Assembly (NCBI GenBank): GCA_946187935.1 | Contig: CAMHSJ010000007.1 | Coordinates: forward strand, 1 to 64,000 | DNA: 64,000 nt | Source: an uncultured Clostridia bacterium | Lineage (GTDB): Bacteria > Bacillota > Clostridia > Saccharofermentanales > Saccharofermentanaceae | Direction of reading: 5' to 3' | Shown: positions 1-8,824 of the stretch, piece by piece | Position numbering within the stretch: position 1 is the stretch's first letter | Layout of the letters: each line of letters begins with the position of its first letter | Notes under the pieces: generated by a model | Database searches by the model: none | Seen by the model: only the letters and a program-made list of their open reading frames with translations | What the model was told of the DNA's origin: nothing | Translations under genes and position numbers: made by a program

Positions 1-8
1 TTTTAAAT

Positions 9-14
9 TATAAT
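9..14 (+). promoter_or_regulatory. Possible -10 box for the first gene
   Basis: A perfect TATAAT lies 38 nt before the ATG of the dGTPase gene. Any -35 element would be outside the window, so this is only a candidate. Confidence 0.35.
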
Positions 15-52
15 CAAATAATGATATCGGGTCTGTTAGAGGAAGGTATTTG

Positions 53-1285
53 ATGGATAACGCCAATTCTTTATTTAACCTGTACCGTGACAGTTTTAAG
101 CCGCTCGAGAGTGATGAGAGGATCTCACCTGTCACGATAGAGAAGATCAGGATGGTTCATGAGGCCAGGGAGAAGACTCTTGGCACCTATGCCCAGAAGA
201 GCAAGGATTCAAGGGGAAGGATCGAGGCTGAACCTGACTGTAATATCAGGAGCTGTTATGAGAGGGACATGGGAAGGATAATATACTCCCAGGCCTTCAG
301 AAGGCTCAAGCATAAGACACAGGTATTCTTTAATCCGGCTAATGACCATATATGCTCGCGCTTAGAGCATGTTATCTATGTTGACTACATCGCCTGTACT
401 ATAGGTTCCGCTTTGAATCTCAATACCGATCTCATCAGGGCTATCGCTTTGGGACATGACGTAGGACATACGCCTTTCGGACACAGCGGCGAGAGGGTGC
501 TCAACAAGAAACTCAAGGAAGTTAACGATAAACTCTATTTCGAGCACGAATCAAACGGTCTCAGAGTCCTCGATGTTCTTGAGGAACACGGATCTTCTCA
601 CGGACTCAATCTTACGTTCGAAGTAAGGGACGGCATAATATGTCATTGCGGTGAGCATTACGATGAACAGGTGCTCATTCCCTGCAGGGATAAGACTGTA
701 TCAGATCTTGACTACCGTATCCCCAAGAAGATACGTAAGACTCCCGCAACTCTTGAAGGCTGCGTGGTGCGTTTTGCAGATAAGATCGCTTATGTGGGAA
801 GAGATATAGAAGACGCCCTCCGTACCGGCGTTATAGAGAGCGAGTTTAACCTGTCTTCAGAGTATTCAGAGCTCGGAGGTTCTAATTCGGGAATAATCAA
901 TTATCTGGTCGAAGACATTGTTGAAAACAGCTATGACAAAGACGAGATCAGGATGTCTGACAAGGCTTTGCACAGTTTGGAGAAGGTCCTTAACGAGAAC
1001 GTCAAGAAGATCTACAGGGCCAACAAGGTCGTCGTGTACGAGAAGTACTGTGATCTCATGCTCGAGTCTCTTTTCGACAGTTTCTATGAGGCAGTAAGGA
1101 ATATCGATAAGGCACGCCAGTCCAATAACGAAGTCATAAGGCAGTTTGCTTCATTCGTTGATTCACATCCTGAGAAGGACAAGCCTGAATCCGAGATGCC
1201 TTTGCCGATCTATGTCACGGATTATATCGCCGGCATGACCGATCAGTATGCGGTCAAGTGCTTTAACGAATTGTTTAAGAGCTGA
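53..1285 (+). CDS. dgt: dGTPase-family deoxynucleotide triphosphohydrolase
   Basis: A 410-residue cytoplasmic HD-domain protein of the dGTPase family, which splits dNTPs into deoxynucleoside and triphosphate and so limits dNTP pools. The metal-binding set is visible: His106 in the RLEH motif and His135-Asp136 in GHDVGHTPFGH. The N-terminal segment around the ERDMGRIIYSQAFRRL motif is also typical. I chose the ATG at 53 over the TTG at 50 because AGAGGAAGG ends 6 nt before it. The next gene, 25 nt downstream, encodes a second HD-domain nucleotidase, suggesting a shared role in nucleotide pool control. Family assignment is firm; substrate preference is not shown by the sequence. Confidence 0.93.
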   Translation: MDNANSLFNLYRDSFKPLESDERISPVTIEKIRMVHEAREKTLGTYAQKSKDSRGRIEAEPDCNIRSCYERDMGRIIYSQAFRRLKHKTQVFFNPANDHICSRLEHVIYVDYIACTIGSALNLNTDLIRAIALGHDVGHTPFGHSGERVLNKKLKEVNDKLYFEHESNGLRVLDVLEEHGSSHGLNLTFEVRDGIICHCGEHYDEQVLIPCRDKTVSDLDYRIPKKIRKTPATLEGCVVRFADKIAYVGRDIEDALRTGVIESEFNLSSEYSELGGSNSGIINYLVEDIVENSYDKDEIRMSDKALHSLEKVLNENVKKIYRANKVVVYEKYCDLMLESLFDSFYEAVRNIDKARQSNNEVIRQFASFVDSHPEKDKPESEMPLPIYVTDYIAGMTDQYAVKCFNELFKS

Positions 1286-1310
1286 TCATTGCTTTAAGTT
1301 GAGGTTTATT

Positions 1311-1925
1311 ATGGAAGAATACGGTTTCTATGCAATGTTAGACAGAATGCAGTACATCATAAGATGGGGCATGATGAGGAATTCGCGTAAGGAGAATATC
1401 AAGGAACACAGCTTTGATGTTGCTGTCATAGCGCACGCGCTGTGTCTTATCCATAACCGCCTTGATCCTTCCACCCCTGTTGATGAGTATAAGGTCATGG
1501 CATATGCGATATATCACGACTGCACTGAGATCATTACAGGCGATCTTCCCACTCCGATCAAGTATCACAACAGGGAGATAACCAAGGCTTATAAGGAAGT
1601 CGAGCAGGAAGCCGCCGAGTCTCTTGTATCACTGCTCCCTGAAGACGAAGGATTAAGAGATGAGTATCTCGAGCTCTTAGCTCCGTCCATGGATACGCCT
1701 CAGAAGGAGTTCATGCACCGTTTGGTAAAAGCTGCTGACAAGATCGCTGCTTATATCAAGTGCGTAAGGGAGGAATCCTCCGGAAGCGTTGAGTTTAAGG
1801 CGGCCAAGGAATCTACGGCCAAGGCCATTTCCAATATGTCCCTTCCCGAGGCGGATTACTTTATGGAGCACTATGCGCCGCCTTACGGCTATACGCTAGA
1901 TAAGCTCACGAGCGGGGATCTTTAA
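1311..1925 (+). CDS. yfbR: YfbR-like HD-domain 5'-deoxynucleotidase
   Basis: About 204 residues, close to the length of E. coli YfbR, a 5'-nucleotidase for deoxyribonucleoside monophosphates. The HD signature appears as KEHSFDVAVIAH followed by YHDCTEIITGDLPTPIK, with a later Asp in VKAADKIAAYIKC. The start at 1311 has GTTGAGG 7 nt upstream; a longer reading from 1248 would overlap the dGTPase gene and add residues unlike the family. The stop overlaps the next ATG (TAATG), so translation is probably coupled. With the upstream dGTPase it forms a plausible dNTP/dNMP degradation pair. Confidence 0.88.
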   Translation: MEEYGFYAMLDRMQYIIRWGMMRNSRKENIKEHSFDVAVIAHALCLIHNRLDPSTPVDEYKVMAYAIYHDCTEIITGDLPTPIKYHNREITKAYKEVEQEAAESLVSLLPEDEGLRDEYLELLAPSMDTPQKEFMHRLVKAADKIAAYIKCVREESSGSVEFKAAKESTAKAISNMSLPEADYFMEHYAPPYGYTLDKLTSGDL

Positions 1926-4456
1926 TGTTCAAAAGAAGGCTCGAATATCTGATACTCGCGTTCCTGATGGCAGTCTTAGCCGTCTTTTTCAGTATCAATA
2001 TGATGCTGCGTCTGCCGGGCTCCGGTCTGAGCGGCAGGGGTGCACAGAAAGAGTCTTCAGAGATAATCGCTCGTGCTGCCTCGCAGATCTATTCGGACGA
2101 TTCTGCGAAGGATATTTCCGATGTCGCATCAGACATGATAGAAGGCGGCGTTCTTACTACAGGCGACTACCTGGTATCGGTATATACATCACCCATGTAC
2201 TACATGACAGGAAGAGACGATCAGGGATTTGCATCTGACCTGTGCATGAGCGTTACAGGTGAAGTCTCAGATGACGATGTGGAAGATATACTAGACGATC
2301 TTGAAGGCATGAGCAGGATGAAGGCCATAGACAGGATGGCAAGAGGTGAGAGGCATGCTTTCGGAGTGTCATCTCATCTTGCCTCAGGCACAGGTTCCGT
2401 CATCTCTGACGTAAATATCACTTCCGCAATTGCAAGCGCTGACGAGTACACGATAGGCATAAGGGAAGCAGCGGGAAGCTTTGCTGCCACAGGTTCTGAA
2501 GTGCGTACGGATTTCTTTGTCGATAATGTCCTTTATCACGGATATCTTAAGTTCGGTGATTACGACGAGTCTTCCGGAATAAGAAGCTTTAATATCGCAT
2601 GGGATACCGCAGGCGTAGAATCAGGCATCCATAATGTATGCATAATTCTTCGTTCTTCTGACGGAAGAGCCAAGACCATTTCCGCAGGTACTGTTAATAT
2701 CCCCGTCAGGTTCTCTGTCGCAGCAGGAAGCGTTTCCAACGGTAGCATAGTGGCGGACAAGGACAGCGCATGGTATATGGTGGACTGCGGAGAAGGCAAT
2801 AACTGCTATATCGACTTTGTCGATGCTGCAGACGACATAAGCGTTTCACTCTACGATGTTTACGGCAACCTCATTGGCAGTAATGCTCACGAGGACAGTA
2901 AATATGAAGTGCTCAGGGGCCTTGCCCAGGATACTGCCGCTATCTCTGCTGACACGGGGATCGAAGGGGTTTCCAACTGCTACTATGCAGAGGTTAGAAG
3001 AGCTCCCACCGCTTCGTTTGCAGGTGAGAATGTATCCTACAAGATAATCACCTCAAGAGATGCGGCATACTATAACGGTTCTTACTGCGCAGCTGCTTTA
3101 GATCCTTACGGAGATTACATACTGACTGACATCAACGGCTCGAGTTATGAAGTCAGCAAGGATGAAGTAAACCTCTTGCCTCTTAACGGCAGCCTATATT
3201 CGATGCGTGTATGGAATTCAGTATCCGGCAGATACTTAGGGATATATCCGTCCTTTGATATCAAGATGACAGACTACGCTTACTATATGAATGAGAACAG
3301 CATGGTGACCGTAAACTGCGAAGCGCTTGAAGGCTACTCTTCAACGGTCAAGATCAAGGCGGTCCATAACGGTTCTGAGAGAATGCTCCAGCCCGGAGAG
3401 ATCTATGAGGTCGAGCCCGGTGAGACTCTTATTACCGCAACAGTGGTTTCATTTGACGGTGAGACAGACGATTACCGCATCTACCTGCTCAATGGTGATG
3501 ATGACGGCAGCTTCAGCGAGAACACATTGTCATCTTTCCCCTCAAGTTATTACAGCGGGCTGTGGCTCCTTCACAATATGCACCCTAATTATGTGTTCAA
3601 GGCTTATGACACGACGCTTGATTTTGCCAGGGTGTTAGATGCCGAGAACAGCGGTGGAAGGAGCCTTGTAGAGTATTCTTCATTCCCTGATTATGTCAGG
3701 TCCAACAGCCAGGTCTATGATTCTCCTGACTGGATGGCAACTAAGTCCGAAGTAACATCCTACTTCCTGGATCCCAGGAATTTCCTCGTTCCTGACAGGG
3801 TCTTCATGTTCGAGCTGTTGAGCTTCGATCCCAATGTCCACACCGCAGAAGGTGTCAGATCCATTATTGCGGGATCGTTCATGGACAGGGGAGATTATGA
3901 TTATGCGAATGCTATTTATGAAGCCGGCAGGACAGCAGGCGTTTCGCCGTATTTCCTGGCGAGCAGGATAATACAGGAGATGGGTTATTCAGGTGAATCC
4001 CCGCTTTGCAGAGGCGAGCTCTCAGGATATGAAGGCTATTACAATTTCTATAACATCGGCGCTTATGCAACGACTGCAGAAGGCGGAGCGGTAGTCAACG
4101 GAGCGAGGTATGCGATGTGGGGCAAAGATCCTGACGGTCAGGAGATAACTGATACCGAAGCCGCTTTGCTGCTCCCGTGGGATTCGATAGACAAGGCTAT
4201 TACGGGCGGCGCATTGTGGATAGCATCAGGATACATAGACAAAGGCCAGGATACGCTCTACTTCCAGAAGTTTGACGTCATCAATGACGGATCGGAGCTC
4301 TATGTCCACCAGTATGCACAGAATATTATGATGGCATACTCCGAATCTGTGAGATACTATAACAGTTATAAGAATATCGGCATGCTGGATCAGGAATTTG
4401 AGTTCATGATCCCCGTATACAGCAATATGCCGGAGGAGTATGGCTACCTGCCGTGA
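1925..4456 (+). CDS. Membrane-anchored cell-wall glucosaminidase-domain protein
   Basis: An 843-residue surface protein. Residues about 8-30 form a hydrophobic signal-anchor (LILAFLMAVLAVFFSINMML). The long middle part is beta-rich and of unrecognised family. The C-terminal 200 residues look like an endo-beta-N-acetylglucosaminidase domain (Pfam Glucosaminidase type): the segment VSPYFLASRIIQEMGYSG carries the expected catalytic Glu, followed by YNFYNIGAYATT. The family cleaves the glycan backbone of peptidoglycan, so a role in wall remodelling or separation is likely. It overlaps the stop of the upstream gene by 1 nt and is followed by another surface protein. The function of the middle region is unknown. 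Confidence 0.8.
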   Translation: MFKRRLEYLILAFLMAVLAVFFSINMMLRLPGSGLSGRGAQKESSEIIARAASQIYSDDSAKDISDVASDMIEGGVLTTGDYLVSVYTSPMYYMTGRDDQGFASDLCMSVTGEVSDDDVEDILDDLEGMSRMKAIDRMARGERHAFGVSSHLASGTGSVISDVNITSAIASADEYTIGIREAAGSFAATGSEVRTDFFVDNVLYHGYLKFGDYDESSGIRSFNIAWDTAGVESGIHNVCIILRSSDGRAKTISAGTVNIPVRFSVAAGSVSNGSIVADKDSAWYMVDCGEGNNCYIDFVDAADDISVSLYDVYGNLIGSNAHEDSKYEVLRGLAQDTAAISADTGIEGVSNCYYAEVRRAPTASFAGENVSYKIITSRDAAYYNGSYCAAALDPYGDYILTDINGSSYEVSKDEVNLLPLNGSLYSMRVWNSVSGRYLGIYPSFDIKMTDYAYYMNENSMVTVNCEALEGYSSTVKIKAVHNGSERMLQPGEIYEVEPGETLITATVVSFDGETDDYRIYLLNGDDDGSFSENTLSSFPSSYYSGLWLLHNMHPNYVFKAYDTTLDFARVLDAENSGGRSLVEYSSFPDYVRSNSQVYDSPDWMATKSEVTSYFLDPRNFLVPDRVFMFELLSFDPNVHTAEGVRSIIAGSFMDRGDYDYANAIYEAGRTAGVSPYFLASRIIQEMGYSGESPLCRGELSGYEGYYNFYNIGAYATTAEGGAVVNGARYAMWGKDPDGQEITDTEAALLLPWDSIDKAITGGALWIASGYIDKGQDTLYFQKFDVINDGSELYVHQYAQNIMMAYSESVRYYNSYKNIGMLDQEFEFMIPVYSNMPEEYGYLP

Positions 4457-4463
4457 CGGACTG

Positions 4464-5912
4464 ATGAGAAAACATATTTGTAAGATCCTGACTTTATTGA
4501 TGTCGCTGATAATGCCGGCGATGTGTATCTTTTCAAATATAGTTATCGCTGATTCCTCAATAACGCTTTCCGTGACTTGTGAAGTCTCCAACATTGCACC
4601 CGGCGACATCATAACCATAAAGGTCACGGCTGACAGTATGCCGGACATAGTGTCCTTCGGTCCTGTTGTCCTTGGTTACAGTTCTGACATGGCTGAATAC
4701 ATGTCGTTTACGGCCGGGCCTGATCTTGCGAATTTCCTATTTACCGAGACGCAGGGTGACGGACAGATAATAATATCGGCAACTGACAGTTATTCCCAGG
4801 GCAGCAATGCAAATGACGGTGACGAATACTCTTTCACGCCGTTTAATTCTGACGGGCCGGTCCTGCTCTATGAAGTTTCCTTCAGGATGAAGCCTTATGC
4901 TTCAGGCGAGATGTCCGCATGGCTCGAGGACCTTGGTGAGTTCAGGGATGCCGACGGATCGGGAGTGGAGGTCATCAAGGGCTCAGGCGTTACAGTGCCC
5001 ATCAGCGAAGCTCCGATCTCTGCTGATGCGACACTTGCATTCCTGAAGATAAGAGGCGTTACCTTCACCCCTGAGTTCGATCCGAATATCACAAGCTATA
5101 CTGCTACCGTCGAAAGGTCTGTGACTGAAGTCAGCGTGACTGCGACGCCGAGCAATCTGTGGGCTGCGGTCATTATTGACGGTGCGCAGAACCTCGAAGT
5201 AGGCGATAACGTTGTCACCATCGACGTTACTGCCCAGGATGGCGTAAATCACATTACTTATACTGTCCACATAACGCGTAAGGAGAGTTATATCCCCGAC
5301 AACGCAGCTCTTATAGACGGCGCCGGCAACACATTTACATTCGTCGATCTTCCAACCGAACTGAGCGTTCCTTCAGGTTTTACGCAGACGACCAAGGTCA
5401 TCAACGGATTCAGCGTTCCGTGCTTTACCAAGGACGGTGTCGCGAGCGTCCTGTTGTACCTGTTTGACGGTACCAATAACCCCGGCCTGTATTTTTATAA
5501 CAGTGCCGAAAAGAGCGTCGTCAGGTATGACCCGAACAATACGATCATCCGCATGAGCAAGATCTTAAGGACGACCCCGCTCCCTGAAGGTGTTGATATC
5601 CCGACAGGATATGTACCCGCAGAGTTTAAGACTGAGACAGCCGTGCTCACGGGTTATGTCAACAAGGACAACCAGTTCATCTGTTTTCTTACTGATGAAT
5701 CAGGCAGCGGTGCGTTCTACCTCTACGATCCCGAAGAGCAGTCATTCCAGCTGTTTACTCCACAGGATAAGAGTGCAGAGGTCCTTTATAAGTACCTGCT
5801 CAACATTTTTATAATTATCTCTCTTATCGAATCGATAATTATTGTTATAATCGTTTATCTGGTAAGAAGGATATTCGTTGATAAGACTACCCCCAGACCT
5901 AAGAGGGTATAG
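4464..5912 (+). CDS. Surface protein with cohesin-like and cadherin-like domains
   Basis: About 482 residues. An N-terminal signal peptide (KILTLLMSLIMPAMCIF) is followed by a cohesin-like beta-sandwich (ITLSVTCEVSNIAPGD onward, residues about 32-180). Next comes a cadherin-like beta-sandwich repeat (about 185-275; DATLAFLKIRGVTFTPEFDP, ending in HITYTVHITR). A further ~150-residue region precedes a C-terminal membrane helix and a short basic tail (YLVRRIF). This predicts an exported protein anchored by its C-terminus. ATG 4440 is an alternative start, but the GGAGG at 4432-4436 is too close to it; 4464 gives a normal signal peptide. Binding partners cannot be inferred. Confidence 0.72.
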   Translation: MRKHICKILTLLMSLIMPAMCIFSNIVIADSSITLSVTCEVSNIAPGDIITIKVTADSMPDIVSFGPVVLGYSSDMAEYMSFTAGPDLANFLFTETQGDGQIIISATDSYSQGSNANDGDEYSFTPFNSDGPVLLYEVSFRMKPYASGEMSAWLEDLGEFRDADGSGVEVIKGSGVTVPISEAPISADATLAFLKIRGVTFTPEFDPNITSYTATVERSVTEVSVTATPSNLWAAVIIDGAQNLEVGDNVVTIDVTAQDGVNHITYTVHITRKESYIPDNAALIDGAGNTFTFVDLPTELSVPSGFTQTTKVINGFSVPCFTKDGVASVLLYLFDGTNNPGLYFYNSAEKSVVRYDPNNTIIRMSKILRTTPLPEGVDIPTGYVPAEFKTETAVLTGYVNKDNQFICFLTDESGSGAFYLYDPEEQSFQLFTPQDKSAEVLYKYLLNIFIIISLIESIIIVIIVYLVRRIFVDKTTPRPKRV

Positions 5913-5927
5913 TCTTTAGGAGTGATT

Positions 5928-6500
5928 ATGTGGATCAAGACGATACTTCTCGGCAGCGAGGGATTAAGCCCCAGGCAGGAGAAGATGAGAAAGCTGTTTA
6001 TGTATCTGGTATCAGGCGGCATTACCACCGTCGTTAACTGGGTATCCTATGTCCTGTTTGATAAACTCGTATCAAACCCCATGAACGTTACACTTATGGG
6101 ACGTGATATTTCCCTTAAGACGGTTATAAACCAGATCGTATGCTGGCTTCTTGCGGTCATTACAGCATATGTGATCAACCGCATCTTCGTGTTCAGATCC
6201 AAGGGCAAGTGGATGAGAGAGCTCATCTCTTTCATGGGCGCGAGGATATTGTCATTCCTTGTGTTGGAGCTTGCACTCTACATGCTCATGATCAGACTGT
6301 GCACATGGATCACGGGAAAGGAGATCACCGCCGTGATGTGCATGATCGCAGGTTTCGGTTTTACTTACGAGTATCTGGTCAAGATCATTAATTCCGTTTT
6401 TGTCGTTATCGCGAACTATGTAATGAGCAAGCTCATGGTGTTCCGCAAAGAGGACATGGTCGACTATACGGCTGCTGCCAAAGAGGAAGAAAATGGCTGA
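5928..6500 (+). CDS. GtrA-family membrane protein
   Basis: About 190 residues with four predicted membrane segments. The first begins near FMYLVSGGITTVVNWVSYVL, a typical GtrA opening, and a basic NRIFVFRSKGKW loop follows helix 2. GtrA-family proteins are thought to help move lipid-linked sugars across the membrane for surface glycan decoration, which fits the two preceding cell-surface genes. ATG 5928 is preferred over GTG 5922 because GGAG lies 5 nt before it. The end overlaps folC by 8 nt. Confidence 0.85.
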   Translation: MWIKTILLGSEGLSPRQEKMRKLFMYLVSGGITTVVNWVSYVLFDKLVSNPMNVTLMGRDISLKTVINQIVCWLLAVITAYVINRIFVFRSKGKWMRELISFMGARILSFLVLELALYMLMIRLCTWITGKEITAVMCMIAGFGFTYEYLVKIINSVFVVIANYVMSKLMVFRKEDMVDYTAAAKEEENG

Positions 6501-7890
6501 GCAGGATGCACCGGAGTTCCTTAAAGATGCCTTGAAGTTCGGGATCAACCTCGGCCTTGAGAGGATAACGAGGTTAATGGAACTCATGGGTGATCCGCAG
6601 AACAGCTTTAAGAGCGTTCATATTGCGGGCACCAACGGCAAGGGTTCCGTATCCGCATTCACGTCAACGATACTTGCTTTAAGCGGGCTTAAGACGGGAG
6701 TGTTCACGTCTCCTTACATCGAGCGCTTCAGCGAGAGGATAAGGATAATAGACGGAGAAGAAGGGCTTAAGAAATATCTTGAAGATGAGACCTATGGCGA
6801 GATAGATAAAGATGATCTTGAGAGGATCAGCTCCAAGGTCGAATCCTTCGCAAAACAGATGGTATCAGAAGGCTATGAGAGCCCCACGGAATTTGAGCTT
6901 ATTACCGCTATCTGCTTCCAGTATTTTAAAGAGCAGGAAGTTGATGTAGCGGTCTTAGAGGTCGGCCTCGGAGGAAGACTTGATTCGACTAATGTCATAT
7001 CTTCGCCTTTGTGTACGGCCATTACCGCTATAGGTCTGGATCACATGGACAGGCTGGGTGATACGATAGCCCTTATAACAGCTGAGAAAGCAGGCATCAT
7101 AAAGCCTTCCTGCCCCGTTGTCCTCTTAGATCCTGAGATCACCTTGCTTTCTTCCAAAGACGATGTCTTGTCAGTCGTATCTGAAACAGCCGCATCTAAC
7201 GGGAGCGAGCTCATAATAGCAGGTGATAAGGATACCATAAGATCCTGCTCTTTTGATGCGGGGAAGATGTCTTTTGAGTATAAGGGCGTAAGGTATGAGA
7301 CTTCACTTCTCGGAAGACATCAGTCAGGCAATGCGGCAGTGGCGGTAGAGATATGCAGTGTGATCGGGATACCACAGTCTTACATTAGCCGCGGCATAAG
7401 CCTTACAAGGTGGAAGTGCAGGGCGGAAGCTGTAATGACAGATCCTTTTGTCATCCTTGACGGCGGCCATAATCCGCAGGGCGCGAGGACTTTGGCGGAC
7501 CTTATTTTCGAGATGTACGGTAATAAGGGCATAAGGCTGGTAATGGGAGTCATGGCTGACAAAGATGTAGAGGGGATACTTGTCTCTTATAAGGAAGGCG
7601 GCATGAACATAGAAGAAGCCTTTTGCGTTCTGCCTGACAATCCCAGAGCTCTTACACCTGCTTTACTTTCTAAAATAATAAATAATGTGTATAATCATAA
7701 GGTTAAGACTCATGAGGCAGATGACCCTGTGGAAGGCGTAAGGCAGGCACTTGCTCTTTCAATAGAAGACAAGAAGCCGCTTGTCATCACGGGATCGCTC
7801 TACCTTCTGGGTAAGATCAGAACATATTTGAAAGGAAGATCTGATGCACGACTATCTGAGTCTTGTAATGATGATACAGCCGATAGATGA
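6493..7890 (+). CDS. folC: Folylpolyglutamate synthase / dihydrofolate synthase
   Basis: A 465-residue Mur-ligase-family enzyme that adds glutamate to folates (and, in bifunctional forms, to dihydropteroate). The ATP-binding loop is HIAGTNGKGSVSAFTS, with the folate/Mg region at LEVGLGGRLDSTNV and LDHMDRLG; ILDGGHNPQGA marks the C-terminal Mur-ligase domain. Length is slightly above the usual 420-440 residues. The start overlaps the GtrA gene by 8 nt with GAGGAAGA just upstream, and its end overlaps the next gene by 47 nt. Confidence 0.94.
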   Translation: MAEQDAPEFLKDALKFGINLGLERITRLMELMGDPQNSFKSVHIAGTNGKGSVSAFTSTILALSGLKTGVFTSPYIERFSERIRIIDGEEGLKKYLEDETYGEIDKDDLERISSKVESFAKQMVSEGYESPTEFELITAICFQYFKEQEVDVAVLEVGLGGRLDSTNVISSPLCTAITAIGLDHMDRLGDTIALITAEKAGIIKPSCPVVLLDPEITLLSSKDDVLSVVSETAASNGSELIIAGDKDTIRSCSFDAGKMSFEYKGVRYETSLLGRHQSGNAAVAVEICSVIGIPQSYISRGISLTRWKCRAEAVMTDPFVILDGGHNPQGARTLADLIFEMYGNKGIRLVMGVMADKDVEGILVSYKEGGMNIEEAFCVLPDNPRALTPALLSKIINNVYNHKVKTHEADDPVEGVRQALALSIEDKKPLVITGSLYLLGKIRTYLKGRSDARLSESCNDDTADR

Positions 7891-8824
7891 GAAGAGCCTC
7901 ATCCTTTTCGACGTGAGTTCCGAAGAGAAGGGACGCATAGTAAGGCAGTTCAATAAAGCTCTCGTGAACGCCCAGGGTGACGGAACAGACGTAGCCCAGA
8001 TATTCCTCAAACCGCTTATAACAGAATATGCACAGTGGGGCGATCCCGCTCTCATCTACGGTCTCTGCCTCGCAAGAGAGGGCAGTTTCAAAAGAGCAGA
8101 AGGAAGCTTCACATATGCCGTGGCAAACGTCTTGGGATCCGAGCAGTATCTTACGATAGCTCAGGAAGCCTTAAGGATGGTAAGAGAGGACATCAAGAAT
8201 CCGCCTGAGGATCTCCCGCCTTCAGACATTACGGACAAGATCAAGGCAGCCAAGATGTCAAACGGCGAATCACCTGCCAAGAGACAGAATTTCCAGGCGC
8301 CCATCCTGACCCGCGCACAGAAGGAATACGAAGCTCCCAAGATGGCGACAGTCCGTGAGAGGCGCGACATCATGATGAGGTCGGGTTCTGTTGGCGATGA
8401 GATGTCAGATGACCATCTGAATATCGAAGACGTTGAGTCTTACGGCGACAGATTAAGAAGGATGACTAAGATCGCAGCGATCATCATCGCTGTTGCAGTG
8501 GTTGTCTTAGTCGTGATCTTCGCAGTAATACCGCTCATGAAGACTACGGTAAAGGGCGCGCAGGATACAGACAAGCTCGCTTATCTCGAGATGCTCCTGG
8601 AGAGCAATAACTCTGATCCGGAAGTATCCGAGATCCTGGCAAAATACGATCTGCATTTTGCGGAAGCCGAAGGAAGAGAGCCCACTACCACATCGACTAC
8701 ATTGCCTACACAGCTGACTCTCGAATCTCAGCCCGCTACGGAAGAGACGACTACAGGTCTTGCACCCGTGATCGTAGCCCCTGAGGAAACAACTACATCA
8801 TCTGAATCATCGGAGGAAGGATAA
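7844..8824 (+). CDS. Single-pass membrane protein with Thr/Ser-rich tail, unknown function
   Basis: I do not recognise the family of this 326-residue protein. The first ~120 residues are helical and TPR-like in character (repeated small and aromatic positions around LIYGLCLAREGSFKRAEGS). A charged linker with basic patches follows, then one strong membrane helix at about residues 207-228, and a ~90-residue exterior tail ending in a Thr/Ser/Glu-rich stretch. Topology is predicted as N-terminus inside. The start at 7844 has AGGAAG 5 nt upstream; a later ATG at 7868 is possible. It overlaps folC by 47 nt and its stop overlaps thrC by 1 nt. Confidence 0.7.
   Translation: MHDYLSLVMMIQPIDEKSLILFDVSSEEKGRIVRQFNKALVNAQGDGTDVAQIFLKPLITEYAQWGDPALIYGLCLAREGSFKRAEGSFTYAVANVLGSEQYLTIAQEALRMVREDIKNPPEDLPPSDITDKIKAAKMSNGESPAKRQNFQAPILTRAQKEYEAPKMATVRERRDIMMRSGSVGDEMSDDHLNIEDVESYGDRLRRMTKIAAIIIAVAVVVLVVIFAVIPLMKTTVKGAQDTDKLAYLEMLLESNNSDPEVSEILAKYDLHFAEAEGREPTTTSTTLPTQLTLESQPATEETTTGLAPVIVAPEETTTSSESSEEG

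Noticed and set aside
4226..4648. Minus-strand open frame of 140 codons over the glucosaminidase end
   Set aside because: It is antisense to two well-supported genes, has no recognisable domain, and its end runs through their junction.
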